Shown here piece after piece: positions 44,006-52,669 of a stretch of DNA of 64,000 nt (position 1 is its first letter; each line of letters opens with the position of its first letter). The stretch covers positions 124,001 through 188,000 of the forward strand of contig JAFEDT010000012.1 of NCBI GenBank assembly GCA_018241445.1, given 5' to 3'. Made by a program: the position numbers and the translations under genes. Source of the DNA: Pseudomonadota bacterium (GTDB lineage: Bacteria; Pseudomonadota; Gammaproteobacteria; Steroidobacterales; Steroidobacteraceae). Below the pieces are notes generated by a model, which was given only the letters and a program-made list of their open reading frames with translations, was not told the origin of the DNA and searched no databases.

Positions 44006-44688
44006 TGCCACAGCCCGCCGTTCCCATGGATGTCCCGCCCTGGCGCCTGTCCGGCGTGGTTTACGGCACACTGCTGAACCACCACACGGCGTGGCACAGC
44101 CTGGGCGACGCCATGAAACAGCCTCCCTACAACGGACCGCCCAGGGCCCCGGTGTTGTACGTCAAGCCGCGCAACACCCTGGCGGCCAGCGGCGACCCGG
44201 TGCGCGTGCCACCGGGTGTGCCGGAACTGCAGCTCGGCGCCTGCCTGGGACTTGTCATCGGCCGTCCGGCCTGCCGCCTCAAGGCAGCCAGCGCCCTGGA
44301 TTACCTGGCGGGGTACCTGATCGTGAACGACGTCAGCATTCCGCACCTGTCCTGGTACCGGCCTTCGATCAGCTGCCTGGCGCGCGATGGCTTCTGCCCT
44401 CTCGGGCCGTGGGTGGTGCCCAGGGCAGCGGTGGCGGATCCTGACAACCTGGCCATCCGGGTTTTCGTCGATGGTGAGTTGAGGCAGGTGGCCGACACTT
44501 CACAGTTGGTGCGCGCTACCGGAAGATTGCTGGCCGATGTCACCGAGTTCATGACGCTTTCTCCCGGGGACGTGCTGGCCGTCGGCGCCGCTGCGCCGGG
44601 ACCGCGCGTTCGGGCAGGCCAGCAGGCCTGCATCGAAATCGACGGCTTCGGGCGCCTGGAGAACTACTTCGTGCAGGGGACCGCGTGA
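44005..44688 (+). CDS. hpaG1: HHDD isomerase/OPET decarboxylase, N-terminal subunit (HpaG1)
   Basis: FAH-fold subunit of the enzyme that decarboxylates and isomerises intermediates of homoprotocatechuate meta cleavage. WRLSGVVYGTLLNHHTAWHSL, GPPRAPVLYVKPRNTLAASGDPV and FCPLGPWVVP are typical HpaG1. The E-x-E metal pair of the FAH family is not at its usual place (ELQLGACLGLVIGR instead), as in the E. coli N-terminal half. ATG at 44005 abuts the operator; an ATG at 44026 is an alternative. Overlaps hpaG2 by 4 bp. Confidence 0.85.
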   Translation: MPQPAVPMDVPPWRLSGVVYGTLLNHHTAWHSLGDAMKQPPYNGPPRAPVLYVKPRNTLAASGDPVRVPPGVPELQLGACLGLVIGRPACRLKAASALDYLAGYLIVNDVSIPHLSWYRPSISCLARDGFCPLGPWVVPRAAVADPDNLAIRVFVDGELRQVADTSQLVRATGRLLADVTEFMTLSPGDVLAVGAAAPGPRVRAGQQACIEIDGFGRLENYFVQGTA

Positions 44689-45455
44689 AGCTCGCCCGCG
44701 TCGCCTGCTCGGGGGCCATCCACGCCGCGGAGCCACAGCAGTTGCAGGACGGGCGCGCGGGCGTGCGCCTCACCGACGGGCGTGTGTTCGCGGAGGACGC
44801 CGTCGTGTGGCTGCCCCCGATCGAGGCGCGCACCATCATTGCGCTCGGCCTCAACTACGCCGCGCGTGCGAAGGAGCTGGCATTCGCGTCCCAGGAGGAG
44901 CCCCTGGTGTTCCTCAAGGGTCCCGGGACCCTGCTGGGCCACCGCGGCGTCACGCGGCGTCCCGCCGAGGTCAAGTTCATGCATTACGAGTGCGAACTTG
45001 CCGTCGTCATCGGCCGAACCGCCCGGGGTGTGGCGCGCGGGGAGGCCCTGGATCACGTGGCGGGCTACTGCATTGCCAACGACTACGCGATCCGGGACTA
45101 CCTGGAAAACTGGTATCGCCCCAATCTGCGGGTCAAGAATCGCGACGGGGCCACGGTTCTGGGTCCGTGGCTGGTGGACGCTGCGGCCGTCGCCGACCCC
45201 GGCAACCTCGCTTTGCGCACCTACGTCAATGGCAAGCTGACGCAACAGGGGAACACACGCGACATGATCACCGATGTGCCAGGGCTGATCGAGTACCTGA
45301 GCTCCTTCATGACGCTCAGTGCCGGCGACGTGATCCTGACCGGCACACCCGAGGGCGTCACCAACGTCGAGGTCGGTGATGAGATCGTGTGTGAAATCGA
45401 CGGTCTCGGGCACCTGCAGAACACCATCGTCGCGGATTGCCTGTACGGTCGCTGA
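44685..45455 (+). CDS. hpaG2: HHDD isomerase/OPET decarboxylase, C-terminal subunit (HpaG2)
   Basis: A 256-residue FAH-fold enzyme, GTG start coupled to hpaG1. Metal-binding E-x-E is in FMHYECELAVVIGR; NDYAIRDYLENWYRPNLRVKNRDGATVLGPW and VILTGTPEGVTNVEVGDEI are classic HpaG2. Acts with HpaG1 after the semialdehyde dehydrogenase step. Complete. Confidence 0.93.
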   Translation: MKLARVACSGAIHAAEPQQLQDGRAGVRLTDGRVFAEDAVVWLPPIEARTIIALGLNYAARAKELAFASQEEPLVFLKGPGTLLGHRGVTRRPAEVKFMHYECELAVVIGRTARGVARGEALDHVAGYCIANDYAIRDYLENWYRPNLRVKNRDGATVLGPWLVDAAAVADPGNLALRTYVNGKLTQQGNTRDMITDVPGLIEYLSSFMTLSAGDVILTGTPEGVTNVEVGDEIVCEIDGLGHLQNTIVADCLYGR

Positions 45456-45463
45456 GGACCCGC

Positions 45464-46933
45464 ATGAAGATCAATCACCTTATAAACGGCAGGCCGGTTG
45501 CCAGCCGCAGCTACTTCGAGAGCCTGAACCCCTCGACCCAGGAAGTACTGGCCGAGGTGGCGCGCGGCACAGCAGCGGAGGTCGATGCGGCGGTCAGCGC
45601 CGCCAGCGCCAGCTTCCCGGCCTGGGCCGCACGTCCGGCGAGCGAGCGAGCCTCTCTGTTACACAAACTCGGCGAGCTGATCACGCAGCAGGCGCCACCC
45701 CTGGCGCGCACGGAAACGCAGGACACCGGGCAGCCCATCGCCCAGACGGGCAGGCAGCTGATTCCGCGTGCCGCGGATAACTTCCACTTTTTTGCCGAGA
45801 TGTGCGTGCGCACCGACGGGCACACCTACCCCACGCCCACGCACCTTAATTACACCCTGTTTCAGCCTGTCGGCGTGTGCGCCCTGATCTCACCCTGGAA
45901 CGTGCCGTTCATGACTGCGACCTGGAAGGTCGCCCCCGCCCTCGCCTTCGGCAACACGGCGGTGCTGAAGATGAGCGAGCTCTCGCCGCTCACGGCGGCG
46001 CGACTGGGCGAGTTGGCGCTGGAAGCAGGGATTCCCGCCGGGGTACTCAACATCGTGCATGGCCTGGGTCAGGAGGCCGGCGAGCCGCTGTGCCAGCACC
46101 CGCAGGTGCGGGCCATCTCGTTCACGGGCTCCACGCTCACTGGCAACCGCATCATCCAGGGGGCCGGCCTCAGGAAATTCAGCATGGAGTTGGGCGGCAA
46201 GAGCCCGTTCGTGGTCTTCGAGGATGCCGACCTGTCGCGTGCACTCGACGCCGCTCTGTTCATGATCTTCTCCAACAACGGTGAGCGCTGCACCGCCGGC
46301 TCGCGGATCCTGGTGCAGAAATCCATCTATGCCGATTTCGCGGCCCGCTTCAGCGAGCGCGCGCGCCGCATCGGCGTGGGTGACCCTCTGGATGAAGCGA
46401 CGCTCATCGGGCCCATGATCAGCAAGACTCACCTGGAGAAGGTTCGTGGCTACATCGCCGCGGGCCCGAAGGAAGGAGCGACGCTGCTGTGCGGCGGACT
46501 GGAGCGTCCGTCCTATGCCGCCGAGCTGCCCCCCGGGGTACGGTCGGGCAACTATGTGTGGCCCACTGTGTTCGCCGACGTCGACAACCGCATGCGCGTC
46601 GCACAGGAGGAGATCTTCGGCCCGGTGGCCTGCCTCATTCCCTTCACTGACGAGGCCGACGCCATAGCCAAGGCCAACGACACCCGCTATGGGCTCAGCA
46701 GCTATGTCTGGAGCGAGAATCTCGGCCGCGCACACCGCGTGGCGGCCGCCATCGAGGCCGGCATGTGCTTCGTCAACAGCCAGAACGTCCGCGACCTGCG
46801 CCAGCCCTTCGGGGGCAGCAAGGCGTCCGGCATCGGGCGCGAGGGCGGTACCTGGAGTTACGAGGTGTTCCTGGAGCCGAAGAACGTGTGCGTGAGCCTG
46901 GGCTCTCACCACATTCCCCGATGGGGCGCCTGA
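45464..46933 (+). CDS. hpaE: 5-carboxymethyl-2-hydroxymuconate semialdehyde dehydrogenase
   Basis: An NAD-dependent aldehyde dehydrogenase of 489 residues that oxidises the ring-cleavage product. GAGGA precedes the ATG at 45464. FTGSTLTGNRIIQGAG (NAD site), MELGGKSPFVVFEDADLSRALDA (catalytic Glu), NNGERCTAGSRILVQ (catalytic Cys) are intact. Sits directly after hpaG2. Confidence 0.93.
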   Translation: MKINHLINGRPVASRSYFESLNPSTQEVLAEVARGTAAEVDAAVSAASASFPAWAARPASERASLLHKLGELITQQAPPLARTETQDTGQPIAQTGRQLIPRAADNFHFFAEMCVRTDGHTYPTPTHLNYTLFQPVGVCALISPWNVPFMTATWKVAPALAFGNTAVLKMSELSPLTAARLGELALEAGIPAGVLNIVHGLGQEAGEPLCQHPQVRAISFTGSTLTGNRIIQGAGLRKFSMELGGKSPFVVFEDADLSRALDAALFMIFSNNGERCTAGSRILVQKSIYADFAARFSERARRIGVGDPLDEATLIGPMISKTHLEKVRGYIAAGPKEGATLLCGGLERPSYAAELPPGVRSGNYVWPTVFADVDNRMRVAQEEIFGPVACLIPFTDEADAIAKANDTRYGLSSYVWSENLGRAHRVAAAIEAGMCFVNSQNVRDLRQPFGGSKASGIGREGGTWSYEVFLEPKNVCVSLGSHHIPRWGA

Positions 46934-46963
46934 GCGGCTGCCGGCTCGAGCGCGCGTCCTGCC

Positions 46964-47290
46964 ATGAGTCTGTATCAGTTGCAAAAATTCCTGTACGACC
47001 TCAATCGCGACCCGCTCGTGCAGCACAGCTATCGCGCTGACCCTGCGGCGCTGCTGAGCCGATACGAGCTGGAGCAGGACGAGCGCGCGGCGCTCGCGGC
47101 CGGGGATATCGGCCTGATCTACGTACTGGGCGCGAACGGGCAGCTCCTGATGCACTTCGCCGCCTTTCTTGGCCTGTCATGGCCGGCCTACCTGCAGGCG
47201 ATGCGCGACGGTGTGGTGCGCCACGGCCCGGTGCGCGCCGGTGTCTACTCCATGACAAGCCAGGTCGATGAGAAGGTGGCCGGCGTATGA
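46964..47290 (+). CDS. extradiol dioxygenase small (LigA-like) subunit
   Basis: A 108-residue helical protein: YQLQKFLYDLNRDPLVQHSYRADPAALLSRYELEQDERAALAAGDIGLIYVLGANGQLLMHF is the LigA-domain pattern of LigAB dioxygenases. Its ATGA overlaps the next gene by 4 bp, so it is expressed with the LigB-like catalytic subunit. Its presence distinguishes this cluster from the E. coli type with single-subunit HpaD. Confidence 0.85.
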   Translation: MSLYQLQKFLYDLNRDPLVQHSYRADPAALLSRYELEQDERAALAAGDIGLIYVLGANGQLLMHFAAFLGLSWPAYLQAMRDGVVRHGPVRAGVYSMTSQVDEKVAGV

Positions 47291-48108
47291 GCCTGGTATT
47301 CGCCGGCATCTGCAGCCACGCTCCCGGCATCACCGGCCGTGCGGGCATGGCGGATCCCGGGTTGCGTGAACCCCTCTACGCCGCCTACCACGGCCTGCGC
47401 GCTCAACTGGCCGCGGCCCGGCCGGACGCCCTGGTCGTCGTCGCCGCCGAGCACTTCGCCAACTTCTTCATGAGCAACATGCCGGGCTTTGCCATCGGCA
47501 TGGCGGACCGTTACACGGGCCCGATCGAGGACCCGGCCTGGCTCGGCATTCCCCGCACCAGCGTTCCCGGGAATGCTGCCCTCTCGCTGCAGCTGATCTG
47601 CGAGATCATGCAGAGCGTGGATGTTGCTTTTGCGGAGGAGTGGAAGCTGGACCACGGGATCATGGTGCCGCTGCACTTTCTCACCCCCGCCTACGACCTC
47701 GACATCGTGCCGGTCAACATCAACTGCCAGGGGCCACCGCTGGTGCCACTGCACCGCGCCTGGGCATTTGGTGAGGCACTGCGGCGCGCCGCGGACAGCG
47801 TGCCGCAGCGCATCGCCGTAATCGGTACCGGCGGTATCTCGCATTGGCCGGCGACGCCGGACTCGGGAAAAATCAACGAAGCCTGGGACCGGCAGCTGCT
47901 GGAGCGCTGGGCGCGCAACGACCGGCAGGCGCTGCTGGCGTACTCCGACCCGGACACCTATCGGGAGGCCGGCCAGGGAGGCTTCGAGATCCGCACCTTC
48001 ATCAGCATTGCGGCGGCGGCACGCGGCCGCGGACACGTTCAGCACTATGCCCCCATTCCCATCTTCGCGGTCGGCTGTACGATCGCCACCATGGACATCG
48101 CGGCCTAG
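47287..48108 (+). CDS. extradiol dioxygenase catalytic (LigB-like) subunit, probable homoprotocatechuate 2,3-dioxygenase
   Basis: A class III ring-cleaving dioxygenase of 273 residues. Iron ligands probably come from ICSHAPGI (His), EHFANFF (His) and a conserved Glu. [31 protein letters not shown] and [14 protein letters not shown] are LigB/MhpB-like. Position inside hpaE-...-hpaF makes 3,4-dihydroxyphenylacetate the expected substrate; protocatechuate or dihydroxyphenylpropionate cannot be excluded from sequence. Confidence 0.85.
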   Translation: MSLVFAGICSHAPGITGRAGMADPGLREPLYAAYHGLRAQLAAARPDALVVVAAEHFANFFMSNMPGFAIGMADRYTGPIEDPAWLGIPRTSVPGNAALSLQLICEIMQSVDVAFAEEWKLDHGIMVPLHFLTPAYDLDIVPVNINCQGPPLVPLHRAWAFGEALRRAADSVPQRIAVIGTGGISHWPATPDSGKINEAWDRQLLERWARNDRQALLAYSDPDTYREAGQGGFEIRTFISIAAAARGRGHVQHYAPIPIFAVGCTIATMDIAA

Positions 48109-48126
48109 GGCCGCCACGAGCTGCCG

Positions 48127-48531
48127 ATGCCACATCTTGTCATCCTGTACACCGGAAATCTGGAGAAGCAGACCGACATGACCGCACTGTGCCGCAGCCT
48201 CGCCGATACCATGCTGGGCGTGCGCGACGAGCGCGACCAGCAGGTCTACCCCAGCGGCGGCGCACGGGTGTTCGCGTATCCGGCGCCCCATTACGCCGTG
48301 GCCGACGGACAGCGCGACTACGCTTTCGTGTACCTCAACCTGCGCATGGGCCGCGGGCGTACCGCTGCGGTCCAGCAGCGTGCCGGCGAGGCCCTGCTCG
48401 CGGCCGCGAAGGCGCATTTCCAACCCCTGTTTGCCACGCGTTACATCGGTATCACCCTGCAGATCGACGAGGGGCAGGAAGTGTTCAACGCCAAACACAG
48501 CACCATTCACCCGTTGTTTCGCGCGCCATGA
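48127..48531 (+). CDS. hpaF: 5-carboxymethyl-2-hydroxymuconate delta-isomerase
   Basis: A tautomerase-superfamily enzyme of 134 residues with the required N-terminal proline ([12 protein letters not shown]) that becomes Pro1 after Met removal. [27 protein letters not shown] at the end is the HpaF signature. Overlaps hpaH by 4 bp. Confidence 0.92.
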   Translation: MPHLVILYTGNLEKQTDMTALCRSLADTMLGVRDERDQQVYPSGGARVFAYPAPHYAVADGQRDYAFVYLNLRMGRGRTAAVQQRAGEALLAAAKAHFQPLFATRYIGITLQIDEGQEVFNAKHSTIHPLFRAP

Positions 48532-49334
48532 CTTTGTCCGGGGATCTTGTCGCAGACCTTGCCCGCCGGCTGTTCGAGGCACGCAGGAACCGTACCTGCC
48601 TGCGCCAGTTCTCGCTCGAGCACCCTCAGATGACGATCGAGGATGGCTACATGATCCAGCGCGCCTGGGTGCGGCTGGAGCTCGCCGAGGGCCACACCAT
48701 CAAGGGCCGCAAGATCGGACTGACCTCGCGCGCCATGCAACAGGCGTCGCAGATCACCGAGCCGGATTTCGCGCCGCTGATGGATGACATGTTCTTTGAG
48801 AACAACGCCGATATCCCGGCAGAGCGCTTCATCTCCCCGCGGGTGGAGGTCGAGCTGGCATTTGTACTGGATGCGCCCTTGCGCGGTCCGGGGGTGACTC
48901 TGCAGGATGTGCTGCGGGCGACGGCCTGTGTAACCCCGGCGCTCGAAATAATCGATTCGCGAATCGAGCGCTTCGACCGTGTCACGAAGGCGCCGCGCAA
49001 GGTATTCGACACCATAGCGGATTTCGCGGCCAACGCGGGCGTCGTTCTGGGTGGCCGCCGCGCGCGGCCCGACACCCTCGACCTGCGCTGGGCAGGCGCC
49101 ATGCTGTACAAAAACGCGGTGATCGAGGAGACCGGGCTTGCCGCGGGGGTATTGGACCATCCGGCCACCGCGGTCGCCTGGCTGGCCAACAAGATTGCGC
49201 CCTACGACGAACAGCTTAACGCCGGTGACGTGGTATTGAGCGGGTCATTCACCCGACCGATCGAGGTGGCGGGCGGCGACGTTCTGCGCGCGGATTTCGG
49301 GCGCCTGGGCACCATTTCGGTGCAATTCACCTGA
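48528..49334 (+). CDS. hpaH: 2-oxo-hept-4-ene-1,7-dioate hydratase
   Basis: A 268-residue hydratase of the FAH-related 4-oxalocrotonate decarboxylase/hydratase family. [35 protein letters not shown] and [14 protein letters not shown] (E-x-E metal pair) with [13 protein letters not shown] are diagnostic. ATG coupled to the hpaF stop. Confidence 0.92.
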   Translation: MTLSGDLVADLARRLFEARRNRTCLRQFSLEHPQMTIEDGYMIQRAWVRLELAEGHTIKGRKIGLTSRAMQQASQITEPDFAPLMDDMFFENNADIPAERFISPRVEVELAFVLDAPLRGPGVTLQDVLRATACVTPALEIIDSRIERFDRVTKAPRKVFDTIADFAANAGVVLGGRRARPDTLDLRWAGAMLYKNAVIEETGLAAGVLDHPATAVAWLANKIAPYDEQLNAGDVVLSGSFTRPIEVAGGDVLRADFGRLGTISVQFT

Positions 49335-49347
49335 GGGAACCGACGCC

Positions 49348-50151
49348 ATGGAGCTGCCCAGGAACATTTTCAAAGACGCCATACGCGCCCGCCGTCCGCA
49401 GATTGGCCTGTGGCTTGGGCTCGCGGACGCGTACGCGACCGAACTTCTTGCAAGTACCGGGTTTGACTGGCTGGCGATCGATGCCGAGCACGCCCCCAAC
49501 GACCCGCGCAGCGTGCTGTCGCAGTTGCAGGCCCTGGCGCCCTACCCCGCACACGCCGTCGTCCGTATCGCCTGCAGCGATGCCACGCTGATCAAGCAGT
49601 ATCTGGATATCGGGGCGCAGACCCTGCTGGTCCCGATGGTGGAGTCCGCCGCACAGGCGCAGCGCATTGTAGCGGCGACGCAGTACCCGCCCGCGGGGAT
49701 CCGTGGGGTGGGCACCGCCCTGGCCCGTGCGTCGCGCTGGAACCAGGTTGATAATTACCTGCGCGACTGCTCGCGCGAACTGTGCGTCCTGGTCCAGGTG
49801 GAATCCGCGGCGGGCCTGAAGAATCTTCCCGCCATTGCCGCCACCGAAGGTGTCGACGGCGTGTTTTTTGGCCCGGCCGATCTGGCCGCATCGATGGGCC
49901 TGCTGGGGCGCCCGGCCGGGGACCAGGTGCAGGAGGCCATCATCCATGGGATCGAGGCCGTACAGCACGCCGGAAAGGCCGCTGGCGTGCTGACTGCGGA
50001 CCCGGCCCTGGCCCGGAAGTACCTGGATGCAGGCGCGATGTTCGTCGCAGTCGGCGTGGACACCATACTGCTCGTTCAGGCGGCCCGGCAGCTGCGCGCA
50101 GCGTTCAGGCTGGATGCCGCATCGCCGCCGCCGGCGGCTGGCGCCCGCTGA
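49348..50151 (+). CDS. hpaI: 4-hydroxy-2-oxoheptanedioate aldolase
   Basis: A class II HpcH/HpaI aldolase of 267 residues that splits the last pathway intermediate into pyruvate and succinate semialdehyde. QIGLWLGLADAYATELLASTGFDWLAIDAEHAPNDPRSV, ARASRWNQVDNYL and VDGVFFGPADLAASMGLLG are family motifs, with Glu and Asp metal ligands in VQVESAAGL and the GPADL segment. Confidence 0.92.
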   Translation: MELPRNIFKDAIRARRPQIGLWLGLADAYATELLASTGFDWLAIDAEHAPNDPRSVLSQLQALAPYPAHAVVRIACSDATLIKQYLDIGAQTLLVPMVESAAQAQRIVAATQYPPAGIRGVGTALARASRWNQVDNYLRDCSRELCVLVQVESAAGLKNLPAIAATEGVDGVFFGPADLAASMGLLGRPAGDQVQEAIIHGIEAVQHAGKAAGVLTADPALARKYLDAGAMFVAVGVDTILLVQAARQLRAAFRLDAASPPPAAGAR

Positions 50152-50233
50152 GGCGCGCCCCGTGGTCCGGGATCGGGACAATCTCTTGATATAATCAGTT
50201 CGTCTCGAACCCGAACGACCTGCAGGAGATCCC

Positions 50234-51430
50234 GTGCCATTGTCCGTTTCGCGGCGCGTCCAGCGCGTCAAGCCCTCCCCCACTCTCGCAGTGACCGCCC
50301 GCGCCGCCCGCCTGAAGGCCGAGGGCAAGGACGTCATCGGGCTGGGCGCCGGGGAGCCGGATTTCGACACACCGGCGCACATCGCACAGGCCGGATCGCA
50401 GGCGATCAGCACTGGCTTCACCCGCTACACGCACGTCGAGGGAATCGACCCGCTGAAGGACGCCATCCGGGCCAAGTTCGCGCGCGACAACCAGCTCAGC
50501 TACGAGCGCTCGCAGATCCTGGTGTCCTCGGGCGCCAAGCAGACCATCTACAACCTGTGTATGTCAGTGCTGGATCCAGGTGACGAGGCGATCATCCCTG
50601 CCCCCTACTGGGTATCGTACCCGGACATGGTATTGCTGGCTGACGGGCTGCCCGTCATGCCCTTCGCGGGCCGCGCCCAGGGCTACAAGATCACAGCACG
50701 ACAGTTGGCCGCCGCCATCACGCCCAAGACCCGCCTGGTGCTGCTCAACAGCCCGTGCAATCCCACCGGGGCCGCCTACACGCGCGCGGAACTGCAGGCC
50801 CTGGGCGAGGTGTTGCTGGAGTACCCGCGCATCATTGTCGGTACCGACGACATGTACGAGAAGATCTACTGGGATCCGGAGCCCTTCTGCAGCCTGGTAA
50901 CCGCGGTCCCTGAACTCTATCCGCGCACGGTGACCATCAATGGCGTATCGAAGTCCTATGCGATGACCGGCTGGCGCATCGGCTATTGCGGGGGACCGGC
51001 GGAGATCATCGCCGCCATGAGCACCATCCAGGGGCAGTCGACCTCCAATGCCTCCAGCATCTCCCAGAAGGCCGCCGTCGCGGCGCTGAACGGCGACCAG
51101 GCCTGCGTGGCCCGGATGAACGAATCCTTCAAGGCGCGCCATGACTTCGTGGTGCACACCCTGAACCTGATGCCCGGGGTGACCTGCCTGCCAGGTGCCG
51201 GCACTTTCTACGCCTTCGCGGACGTATCGGGCGCCATCAGCAATCTGGGCTGCCGGGACGACAACGAGTTCGCCGAGCTGGTGCTCAACGAGGGTGGCGT
51301 GGCTGTGGTCCCCGGCTCCGGCTTCGGCGCCCCGGGGCACGTGCGCCTTTCCTTCGCCACCAGCATGCAGAACCTGGAGAAGGCGCTGGGGCGCATGGCG
51401 CAGGTCATTGCGGCGCGCGTCGCGGCCTGA
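50234..51430 (+). CDS. aspC: pyridoxal-phosphate aspartate/aromatic aminotransferase
   Basis: A class I aminotransferase of 398 residues, GTG start. RVKPSPTLAVTARAARLKAEGKDVIGLGAGEPDFDTP, NSPCNPTGAAYTR, and GVSKSYAMTGWRIGYCGGP (PLP Lys) mark the type-Ib aspartate aminotransferase group. It sits 82 bp after hpaI with its own possible TATAAT-like promoter, so it may be independent of the hpa operon. Amino-donor substrate not certain. Confidence 0.88.
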   Translation: MPLSVSRRVQRVKPSPTLAVTARAARLKAEGKDVIGLGAGEPDFDTPAHIAQAGSQAISTGFTRYTHVEGIDPLKDAIRAKFARDNQLSYERSQILVSSGAKQTIYNLCMSVLDPGDEAIIPAPYWVSYPDMVLLADGLPVMPFAGRAQGYKITARQLAAAITPKTRLVLLNSPCNPTGAAYTRAELQALGEVLLEYPRIIVGTDDMYEKIYWDPEPFCSLVTAVPELYPRTVTINGVSKSYAMTGWRIGYCGGPAEIIAAMSTIQGQSTSNASSISQKAAVAALNGDQACVARMNESFKARHDFVVHTLNLMPGVTCLPGAGTFYAFADVSGAISNLGCRDDNEFAELVLNEGGVAVVPGSGFGAPGHVRLSFATSMQNLEKALGRMAQVIAARVAA

Positions 51431-51490
51431 GCGACCCCCGCGCCTGCAGCCGCAAGTGCGTGTTTCAATGGCGGCCCCGCGGGAGCGACC

Positions 51491-51871
51491 ATGATCTGGC
51501 GCCTGCTCGCCGCTATGGTGGTGGTGATCCATTTCGCGTTCGCGGCGTTTTGCATCTTCGGCGGCTTCCTGACCTGGCGCTGGCCGCGGATCGTCTGGGC
51601 CCACCTGCCGGCGCTCGCCTGGGGAAGCTGGGTGGAGATCTCGGGCAGCGTCTGCCCACTCACCCCGCTCGAAAATCATCTGCGCGAACTCGGGGGCGCG
51701 GCCGCCTATCCCGGGGACTTCCTGGTGCACTACCTGCTGCGGGCCCTGTATCCACCCGGGCTCACCCGGCACGTCCAGTGGCTGCTCGCGGCCGGCCTGC
51801 TCGGCCTCAATGTCATTGCGTACCTGGAGTTTGCCCGCCGCACCCGTGGGGCAGCTGCCCGAACTCCTTGA
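51491..51871 (+). CDS. DUF2784 membrane protein
   Basis: A 126-residue inner-membrane protein with three helices. VVVIHFAFAAFCIFGGFLTWRWPRIVWAHLPALAWGSWVEI, the central CPLTPLENHLR and YLLRALYPPGLTR are DUF2784. Function unknown. Confidence 0.9.
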   Translation: MIWRLLAAMVVVIHFAFAAFCIFGGFLTWRWPRIVWAHLPALAWGSWVEISGSVCPLTPLENHLRELGGAAAYPGDFLVHYLLRALYPPGLTRHVQWLLAAGLLGLNVIAYLEFARRTRGAAARTP

Positions 51872-51925
51872 CTCTGCCGATTGGCTTGCCTGAGAATTCG
51901 CGCCCGTCGATCGCACCCCTTCCGT

Positions 51926-52000
51926 TCCCCGGTAGCTCAGCGGTAGAGCGTCGGACTGTTAATCCGTTGGTCGTTGGTTCGATTCCAACCCGGGGAGCCA
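51926..52000 (+). tRNA. tRNA-Asn (anticodon GTT)
   Basis: A 75-nt cloverleaf with encoded CCA. Acceptor TCCCCGG/CCGGGGA; anticodon stem TCGGA/TCCGT with loop CTGTTAA (anticodon GTT); T-arm GTTGG-TTCGATT-CCAAC. The T-T at the stem base is common for this tRNA. Confidence 0.96.
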
Positions 52001-52059
52001 ATCAATCAACGACTTACGCGCGTTTACCTTGTCCTCGGGGCCCGACAGCATCCCCGCCG

Positions 52060-52467
52060 TCAGCCTGCCGGTTTCATCGGCCCCCCGAGCGCAAGCTTGC
52101 GCACCTGCACCATGGCTTTCGCCGCGGCATGCTTTGTGCACGTTGCCTCGTCAGGCGATGCATCCGGATACTGGTGAGAGATCGCTACACAAGCGGCCCG
52201 CGCGGCCTCGTTCACCCGCTTTTCCATTTCCCCGAAACCGGTGTTCGACGTCAGGTCAATGCCTGAGGTACTGACACCGTAACTGATCGTGATGTCCACG
52301 ATCGGGACTCCGCTCGGACTGCGATCAACAACTTTTGTCGACAGCGCGCGCTTGGCCTGCACAGAAATTTCCTCCACCGGTTGAGCAACCGCAACAGTGC
52401 CGAGCACTCCGCAGGCCAGAGCGACGCCAACCACAATGAGGTGAGATCTCTTCATAACAGCCTCCAT
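52060..52467 (-). CDS. UrcA-family secreted protein
   Basis: A 135-residue periplasmic protein with a signal peptide (SHLIVVGVALACGVLGTVAVAQ) and the UrcA pattern: V-D-TISYGVSTSGIDLTSNTGFGEMEKRVNEAARAACVAI ... C. The ATG at 52467 (MEAVMKRS) has GAGGAG upstream; ATG 52455 is an alternative. Function unknown; the family is common in Sphingomonadales and Steroidobacter/Xanthomonad-like bacteria. Confidence 0.85.
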   Translation of the reverse strand: MEAVMKRSHLIVVGVALACGVLGTVAVAQPVEEISVQAKRALSTKVVDRSPSGVPIVDITISYGVSTSGIDLTSNTGFGEMEKRVNEAARAACVAISHQYPDASPDEATCTKHAAAKAMVQVRKLALGGPMKPAG

Positions 52468-52669
52468 CGAGTTTCTCCTCTGGATGGTGACCGTACGGTC
52501 GGGACAGCCTTTGCTCAATACGAACTTGTACGTGGGTCTACCCGCGCGGATCAACTATTGCGCGCAAAGCCCGCTGCGGCTTCCACGGGTCGGCGCCCCC
52601 TCGGTTCTCGGCCAGGCGGTGGAGGCACCGCACTCGGCGTATGATTGAGGATTACGCTCAACCAGATCA

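Noticed and set aside
44005-45455. hpaG1 and hpaG2 as a frameshifted single gene
   Set aside because: They are separated by a clean 4-bp stop/start overlap and two-subunit versions are known; no evidence of a recent frameshift.
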